64,000 nucleotides of DNA from Oceanisphaera avium (lineage in GTDB: Bacteria; Pseudomonadota; Gammaproteobacteria; Enterobacterales; Aeromonadaceae), in contig NZ_CP021376.1 in assembly GCF_002157875.1 (NCBI RefSeq), positions 1,729,501-1,793,500 on the forward strand. Direction: 5' to 3'. The notes beneath the pieces were generated by a model that made no database searches, had not been told where the DNA came from, and worked only from the letters and a program-made list of their open reading frames with translations. A program made the translations under genes and the position numbers. Positions 59,290 to 64,000 of this stretch are shown piece by piece. The stretch's first letter is position 1, and the number at the start of each line of letters is the position of its first letter.

Positions 59290-59409
59290 ATTGACCCTAA
59301 ATAATCAGAATTCGTGGCCGCATCTTACTACTTAGCACTAGTGGCTGTCAGCTTTAAGAGAATTCGCGAATAAGGGAGCAGAGATTGAGGATGAGTAGGT
59401 GCGTGTAGA

Positions 59410-59988
59410 TCAAAGCTGTAAAAAGCGAATGATTTGCGCGCAGTAATGATGAAAGCCAATAAAGGAATGATCGCCACCTTTTTGGATACACACCCGAGCA
59501 AAGCGGTAATATTCTAATGCCTCACGATAATCGAGTACTTCATCACCTTGTTGCTGTAATAGCCAAATACGATCCATGCAGCTGGGCGTATTTACTCGCA
59601 ACTCCCTCAGCACTTGTATGTGTTGTTCAGTGAGAAGATAGCGCTGCTGAGTATAGGGATTAAGTTGCTCGCCTAAATAATCTTTAAGCAACCAATGAGG
59701 ATTAACAGCCGGATTAATAACCACAGCCCGTACGCCATACGTTTCGGCGACACGCGTTGCTAAAAAGCCACCTAAGGAGCTACCCGCTACGCCAAATGGC
59801 TCATCGGCTTCAACTAAGGCCTCACATATAGTGGCGATTTGTGTCCAAGCGTCGGCAGGCGTAACCGCTAACTGCGGGCAAATAAACTGAATATCGGGGC
59901 GTTTTTGCTGCAGATAGGCCTGCATTTCTTGCGCCTTAATGGATTGCGGCGAGGAGTTAAAGCCGTGTAAGTAAAGCAGAGTCGACAT
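59410..59988 (-). CDS. yqiA: Esterase YqiA (alpha/beta hydrolase)
   Basis: YqiA is a small serine esterase with short acyl-ester activity in E. coli. 192 residues. Seen: LLYLHGFNSSPQSIKA (oxyanion region), nucleophile elbow GSSLGGFLA at about 70-78, VVINPAVNPHWLL, D in GDEVLDY and catalytic histidine in GGDHSFIGF. ATG 59988 begins one base after cpdA; a longer open frame lies inside cpdA. Part of yqiB-cpdA-yqiA. Confidence 0.94.
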   Translation of the reverse strand: MSTLLYLHGFNSSPQSIKAQEMQAYLQQKRPDIQFICPQLAVTPADAWTQIATICEALVEADEPFGVAGSSLGGFLATRVAETYGVRAVVINPAVNPHWLLKDYLGEQLNPYTQQRYLLTEQHIQVLRELRVNTPSCMDRIWLLQQQGDEVLDYREALEYYRFARVCIQKGGDHSFIGFHHYCAQIIRFLQL

Positions 59989-59989
59989 C

Positions 59990-60850
59990 TTAATATCCGG
60001 TAGCGCTAAAATCGGGAGCAAAGGCATGGTGGGGTAAACGCCACACTTGGGTACTTAAACGGCCATCGGGATACAAAGACAGCGCTCGCCAACCTGGCGC
60101 CATGCTATCGAGCGCAAAGTCATCAGACAGTGGCTTGAATTGAATACAAGTAGCGGGACTCGCCAAAAAACGAATGCCTTGGTGATATTCGTCAAATCCT
60201 TGGTGGACATGCCCACATAACACTACTTTGGCCGCTTTATGTTGCATTAACAGCGCCTTTAGCGCCTCGCTGTTACGCAAATTATGTTGATCAAGCCAAG
60301 CACACCCCACAGGTACCGCCTGATGATGCACCGCCAGTAATAGGTGATGCTCAGGGTAGTGAGTGATGGCTTGCTCTAATAAGCTTAATTGCGCACTTGA
60401 TAGCTCACCAAAAGTTTCACCGGGTATTTGGGTATCTAAAAGCAACATTTGCCATTGGCCACACACTAAATGTTTGGCGTTGCTAATGCCGGCCGCATCT
60501 AATTCCGCTTGCATCAATTGGCCATCATCGTGATTGCCAGGCAACCAAAATACCGGCGGAGCCAGCTCACTCATCAGTGAGCTAAAGTGACGATAAGAAG
60601 CCGGCGTTTGGTCTTGAGATAGATCGCCGGTCGCTAAAATAAAATCATGGGCCAGCGGCGTTAATTCAGTCGCATTTTCTAAGATAGCATCTACCACAGC
60701 ACGCGCACTATGCCAGGGCGCTATACCTAAAAAGTCAGCATTTTTATCCGCAAATAAATGGGTGTCGGTAATTTGTAGCACTTCCACCACACGGTCTGTA
60801 CGGTGCGGTGCAAGGAGTTGAGAATGTAATTGTTGGGGCGTGTGCGTCAA
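59990..60850 (-). CDS. cpdA: 3',5'-cyclic AMP phosphodiesterase CpdA
   Basis: CpdA hydrolyses cAMP and so tunes CRP signalling. 286 residues. Calcineurin-like metal motifs are all present: QITDTHLF, ATGDLSQDQ, LPGNHDDG, LAVHHQAVPVG and CGHVHQ. The start is TTG 60850, overlapping the yqiB stop (TTGA), which suggests coupled translation; it lacks its own ribosome site and no ATG is available nearby. The C-terminus APDFSATGY matches the family. Confidence 0.93.
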   Translation of the reverse strand: MTHTPQQLHSQLLAPHRTDRVVEVLQITDTHLFADKNADFLGIAPWHSARAVVDAILENATELTPLAHDFILATGDLSQDQTPASYRHFSSLMSELAPPVFWLPGNHDDGQLMQAELDAAGISNAKHLVCGQWQMLLLDTQIPGETFGELSSAQLSLLEQAITHYPEHHLLLAVHHQAVPVGCAWLDQHNLRNSEALKALLMQHKAAKVVLCGHVHQGFDEYHQGIRFLASPATCIQFKPLSDDFALDSMAPGWRALSLYPDGRLSTQVWRLPHHAFAPDFSATGY

Positions 60851-61290
60851 ATTTGTTTAACCGTGCTAAAGCCATGTTGTAGGCAACATTTTAGCCATTC
60901 GGCTAAAAAAAGATTCACCTGCTCTTTTTCATTACGCTGGTGCATTTTGTCATTAGGGTAATAATAACTCGAACGCAGGGTCAATATCTGTTGGCTAGCA
61001 CACACTTCGGCCATTCTTACATCATGATATAAGCGCGCTCTCACTTTCATGCGCATAAAAGAAGGTAAGTGAGGGCTACATTGCTCAATAGAGATATGCC
61101 AAGTGTAGGGGGCGACTTCTAATACCTTAAGCACAAACAAGATATGGTCGCTAATGGCCACCGACACGCAATCACCTACCTCGGCCTTGTGAGGTAGCAA
61201 TTTCATCAACGCCATGTAATTAACCTCACAGGTTCGCTGTAAGGTTTTTAAATCAGGTACATAGCGGCGTGAGAGAACTGTGGTGGTCAA
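60847..61290 (-). CDS. yqiB: DUF1249 family protein YqiB
   Basis: YqiB is a conserved gammaproteobacterial protein of unknown function. 147 residues. Seen: YVPDLKTLQRTCEVNYMALMKLLP, the core VRARLYHDVRMAEVCASQQ and the C-terminal YPNDKMHQRNEKEQVNLFLAEWL, each matching E. coli YqiB. I take TTG 61290 as start because AAGGAG lies seven bases before it; a GTG six codons up is open. First gene before cpdA. Confidence 0.88.
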   Translation of the reverse strand: MTTTVLSRRYVPDLKTLQRTCEVNYMALMKLLPHKAEVGDCVSVAISDHILFVLKVLEVAPYTWHISIEQCSPHLPSFMRMKVRARLYHDVRMAEVCASQQILTLRSSYYYPNDKMHQRNEKEQVNLFLAEWLKCCLQHGFSTVKQI

Positions 61291-61444
61291 ATAATTTCTC
61301 CTTGCCACCTCAATTAGGTGGCCTTTATTTCGCGTGCTTAATGTGTGTAAGCACCCGCTTTATTATGCACTATTACACCTGTTTTTAGGATTAACGCCAA
61401 GTGAGTCAGTCGGGGCCTGCGAAAGGGGCTTCATAAAGGACAGC

Positions 61445-62059
61445 TTAATTGAACACTTGTTCCCGATTTAGCGCCAACCATTGCAGAGCAATAATCGTAC
61501 TGGCGTTATCTAACTTGCCTTCACTCATCCATTGCATCGCCTGCTGACGAGGCACTCGGTGTACGCGGATATCTTCACTCTCATCGCTTAATCCGCCAAG
61601 ACGAGGGGCTAAACTGGCATCCACTTCCCCTAAAAATAAGCTAATACGCTCACTACACCCACCCGGGCTTGGGTAATAGGTGCTAATGGGGATAAGCTTA
61701 TTTAAAGTGAGCCCAGCTTCTTCTTCGGCCTCGCGATGCACCACGTCTTCGGCGGTTTCGCCCTCTTCTACTATGCCGGCTACTACTTCTAGTAACCAAG
61801 GGCTACCGGGTTCATAAATGGCACCGACGCGAAACTGCTCCACTAAGATAATTTCATCACGCACAGCGTCATAAGGCAGCACAGCTGCCGCATGGCCGCG
61901 AATAAATAGCTCACGAGTAATTTCTTCGCTCCAGCCGCCCTTAAATAATTTATGGCGCAAATGCACGCGCAATAAGCGAAAAAAGCCGCGATATCCGACC
62001 TCTTGGCGAATAATTTCTGCATCTTCTGCCCCAAACTGGGCGTCATCTTTAATAGTCAT
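61445..62059 (-). CDS. nudF: ADP-ribose pyrophosphatase NudF
   Basis: NudF is a Nudix hydrolase that cuts ADP-ribose to AMP and ribose-5-phosphate. 204 residues (E. coli 209). Seen: ITRELFIRGHAAAVLPYD, EQFRVGA, and the Nudix box GIVEEGETAEDVVHREAEEEAG read over its G-x5-E-x7-R-E-A-x-E-E-x-G pattern, then YYPSPGGCSERI. ATG 62059. Divergent from tolC, as in E. coli, with the palindromic operator between them. Confidence 0.95.
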   Translation of the reverse strand: MTIKDDAQFGAEDAEIIRQEVGYRGFFRLLRVHLRHKLFKGGWSEEITRELFIRGHAAAVLPYDAVRDEIILVEQFRVGAIYEPGSPWLLEVVAGIVEEGETAEDVVHREAEEEAGLTLNKLIPISTYYPSPGGCSERISLFLGEVDASLAPRLGGLSDESEDIRVHRVPRQQAMQWMSEGKLDNASTIIALQWLALNREQVFN

Positions 62060-62109
62060 AGCGACTCCTTCTTGACTTTTAAGCGGTAAATTTTAGACTA
62101 ATGCTCCAA

Positions 62110-62129
62110 ATGAATGAACGTTCATTCAT
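62110..62129. promoter_or_regulatory. Perfect 20-bp palindrome, TetR-type operator candidate
   Basis: ATGAATGAAC is followed directly by its reverse complement. TGAATGA...TCATTCA is typical of operators bound by TetR-family repressors that control efflux pumps. It lies 51 bases from nudF and 164 from tolC, so it could control either; a tolC link is attractive because TolC serves such pumps. No tetR-type gene is in the window. Confidence 0.55.
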
Positions 62130-62162
62130 AAAACGTTTTATATTTTAGTGACTGGGCTAAAC

Positions 62163-62201
62163 TCTGAGTTAGGGAGTCATGAATAAGCTGCCTAACTCAG
62201 A
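62163..62201. repeat. 11-bp inverted repeat in the tolC leader region
   Basis: TCTGAGTTAGG (62163-62173) pairs perfectly with CCTAACTCAGA (62191-62201). It ends 91 bases before tolC and could be a leader hairpin or a second operator. No U-tract follows. Confidence 0.45.
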
Positions 62202-62292
62202 ATACTGATGTTACTCTTACATTTATCCATATCAAACATCTAGCCTGCCCGCTCGGCTTCATGGCTTACCTGTTACATAAGGCAAAAAAATA

Positions 62293-63597
62293 ATGAAAAA
62301 AACGCTATTATCGACCTTGATCTTGCTTAGCGTCGCAGGTCCTACCCACGCCGAAGACTTACTCGATATTTATCAGCAAGCCACCCAAAACGATCCTGTG
62401 GTAAGAGAAGCTAAAGCGGTAAGAGATCAGGCATTTGAAAAAATAAACGAGTCACGCGCCCCGCTATTGCCGCAAGTTAATTTAAGTGCCGATGCAAATT
62501 ACATTCAAAGCAGTCGAAGTGATCGCAACACCGCCGGCGCTAACTTAGGCTTAAGCCAAGCACTCTATCGCCGTTCGAGCTGGGTAAATCTAGATATTAG
62601 CGAAAAGCTCGCCACCCAAGCCGATGTTAACTATAAACAAATACAACAAGATTTAATTCTGCGTGCTAGTCGTGCCTACTTTGATGTCCTCAATGCTGAA
62701 GACGCCTTAAGCTTTGTGCAAGCCAATAAAGAAGCCCTTAATCGCCAGTTAGAACAAACCAAACAGCGTTTTGAAGTAGGGTTAAGTGCCATGACTGATG
62801 TGCATGAAGCCCAAGCACAATATGACCAAGCCTTAGCAGAAGAAGTTAGCGCTGAAAACGAGGTTAATAACAGCAAAGAAGCGCTGCGCGAGCTAACCAA
62901 CATGGGCTACGCCCAGCTTGATAAACTCAACACTGAGTCCTTTAGTCCAGAAAAATCCATTATTAATGCCGATGCATGGTTAGAGATAGCACTAGAGCAA
63001 AATTTAGAGCTGCATAAACAGCGCATTGCTAAAGACATTGCTAATGAACAAATTGATTTAGCCCGCTCCGGCTATCACCCCACCCTCGACTTAAAAGCGG
63101 GCTTGGGTAGTAATTATGTGGATTATAAAGACGCCAATGTCCCAGGTAACCAAGATGGCACCGTGAACGAGGGTACCATCGGCTTGTCTTTTAATTTACC
63201 GGTCTTTACCGGCGGCGCCACCAATTCCCAAGTTAAACAAGCGCAATTTAATTATGTGGCGGCCAGCGAACAACTGGAGCGCAGCTTTCGCTCGGTGAAA
63301 AGCCAAGTGTATTCTAATTATAATGATGTGGGCGCCGCCGCAGGCTCAGTGCGAGCCTTTGAGCAATTTGTTATCTCAGCCCAAAGTGCGCTCGATGCCA
63401 CTGAAGCCGGTTATGAAGTAGGGACGCGCACCATAGTTGATGTGCTCATTGCCACGCGCCAGCTTTATAACGCTAAGCAAAACCTAGCCTCGGCGCGCTA
63501 TAACTATATTATTAACCAGCTCGCACTAAGACAGGCGGCCGGCAATCTTACCGAGCAAGACTTAGTAGCCATTAATAGCGGCTTAATAAGAAAGTAA
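62293..63597 (+). CDS. tolC: Outer membrane channel TolC
   Basis: TolC is the trimeric outer-membrane exit duct for type I secretion and tripartite efflux pumps. 434 residues with a signal peptide (1-20, ending THA before EDLLDIY). Seen: two structural repeats of long helical hairpins, the first with the family's LLPQVNLSADANY, the second with GYHPTLDLKAGLG, NLPVFTGGATNSQVKQAQ, and EAGYEVGTRTIVDVLIATRQLYNA near the C-terminus. Shorter than E. coli (493) mainly at the C-terminal tail. Strong terminator follows. Confidence 0.95.
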   Translation: MKKTLLSTLILLSVAGPTHAEDLLDIYQQATQNDPVVREAKAVRDQAFEKINESRAPLLPQVNLSADANYIQSSRSDRNTAGANLGLSQALYRRSSWVNLDISEKLATQADVNYKQIQQDLILRASRAYFDVLNAEDALSFVQANKEALNRQLEQTKQRFEVGLSAMTDVHEAQAQYDQALAEEVSAENEVNNSKEALRELTNMGYAQLDKLNTESFSPEKSIINADAWLEIALEQNLELHKQRIAKDIANEQIDLARSGYHPTLDLKAGLGSNYVDYKDANVPGNQDGTVNEGTIGLSFNLPVFTGGATNSQVKQAQFNYVAASEQLERSFRSVKSQVYSNYNDVGAAAGSVRAFEQFVISAQSALDATEAGYEVGTRTIVDVLIATRQLYNAKQNLASARYNYIINQLALRQAAGNLTEQDLVAINSGLIRK

Positions 63598-63624
63598 TTA
63601 AGCGCTATGCCCCAAAAATAATCA

Positions 63625-63654
63625 GCACCGCCTCAACAGAGGCGGTGCTTTTTT
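63625..63654 (+). terminator. Rho-independent terminator of tolC
   Basis: Perfect 10-bp GC-rich stem (63625-63634, 63639-63648), loop AACA, followed by six T. Confidence 0.92.
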
Positions 63655-63851
63655 AGCCTCTCAATCGCCCCCCAAGCTCGCTCAGTCTCTTTGTAAATCC
63701 CAACTCTCATTTTTTTCAAGATGCGAAGCTAAGCTGTTAATTTGGCATCTCGTAGCGCCACCACTTAGCTAACTGTTATTTGCCTATAAAGCACTAACAT
63801 CGCTAAATTTAAAACATCAAGAGCGCTAGTCCATTGTTATAAGGAGTGTAA

Positions 63852-64000
63852 ATGAACTCAGCATGGTCCGCGGCGTGGTGGGGCTTAGTCGGTGGTGGCG
63901 CTTTAGTGTTTGGAGCGGCAACGGGGTATTGGCTTAACGTGCCTAAGCGCGTCATTGCCGGCGTGATGGCTTTTGGCAGTGGCGTTTTAATCTCGGCATT
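63852..64000 (+). CDS. ZIP-type metal transporter, N-terminal fragment
   Basis: 49 codons from ATG 63852 (AAGGAG eight bases ahead), cut by the window edge. Seen: a hydrophobic first helix with G-L-V-G-G-G-A-L, then NVPKRVIAGVMAFGSGVLISA, the start of the second helix of ZIP-like permeases in which M-A-F-G-x-G-V-L-I-S-A is characteristic. Substrate, probably a divalent metal, cannot be told from this part. The call is provisional. Confidence 0.6.
   Translation, partial: MNSAWSAAWWGLVGGGALVFGAATGYWLNVPKRVIAGVMAFGSGVLISA

Overview
The window reads as chromosomal core of a marine or brackish gammaproteobacterium. Gene order (lepB-lepA-rseCBA-rpoE // nadB; fldB // xerD-recJ-prfB-lysS; yggS-proC-yggT-yggU-rdgB-hemW; nudF-yqiB-cpdA-yqiA-parE-parC // tolC) follows enterobacteria, vibrios and aeromonads. 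Moderate GC, heavy TTA/TTG use, ectoine breakdown and NO reduction genes point to an Aeromonadales genus such as Oceanisphaera, Oceanimonas or Zobellella. That genus-level placement is inference; no rRNA or tRNA gene was seen.

Layout. 1-5045: end of lepB, lepA and the envelope-stress operon rpoE-rseA-rseB-rseC, with a sigma-E-like promoter before rpoE. 5229-9128: nadB, ygfX-sdhE, ygfZ and a PACE efflux gene. 9590-14463: ectoine catabolism, with doeA-doeX (ectoine hydrolase, AsnC regulator) and doeC-doeD (aldehyde dehydrogenase, aminotransferase); doeB is absent from the window. 14515-19429: an MscS channel and a C4-dicarboxylate TRAP system dctPQM. 20610-25908: nitric oxide reductase, a small membrane ORF then norC-norB-norQ-norD, with a two-heme NorC. 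25927-29092: FrnE, ChaB and several small stress-type or unknown proteins. 29189-30370: an AT-rich patch with a frameshifted gene carrying a HEPN-type motif.

30371-45190: an FMN glutamate-synthase-like protein, lysS, prfB with its programmed frameshift, an inserted chemoreceptor and DUF2892 protein, recJ, a repeat-filled gap where dsbC usually lies, xerD // fldB, brnQ, trmN6 // srmB. 45191-45815 is a gene-free stretch holding two tandem, similar units on the minus strand, each with a sigma-E-like promoter and ending in a Rho-independent terminator: a candidate pair of duplicated small RNAs, the most interesting signal here. 45816-54955: yaaA, pilT-pilU, then yggS-proC-yggT-yggU-DUF4426-rdgB-hemW and zapD-yacG-mutT. 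55114-64000: parC, parE, yqiA, cpdA, yqiB, nudF, divergent tolC behind a perfect 20-bp palindrome, and the start of a ZIP-type metal transporter.

How the parts fit. Ectoine taken up or made under salt stress would be opened by DoeA and ultimately turned to aspartate by DoeD/DoeC; C4-dicarboxylates enter through DctPQM; under low oxygen NorCB removes NO. RpoE with RseA/B/C watches the envelope, and the tandem small RNAs may be outputs of that response.
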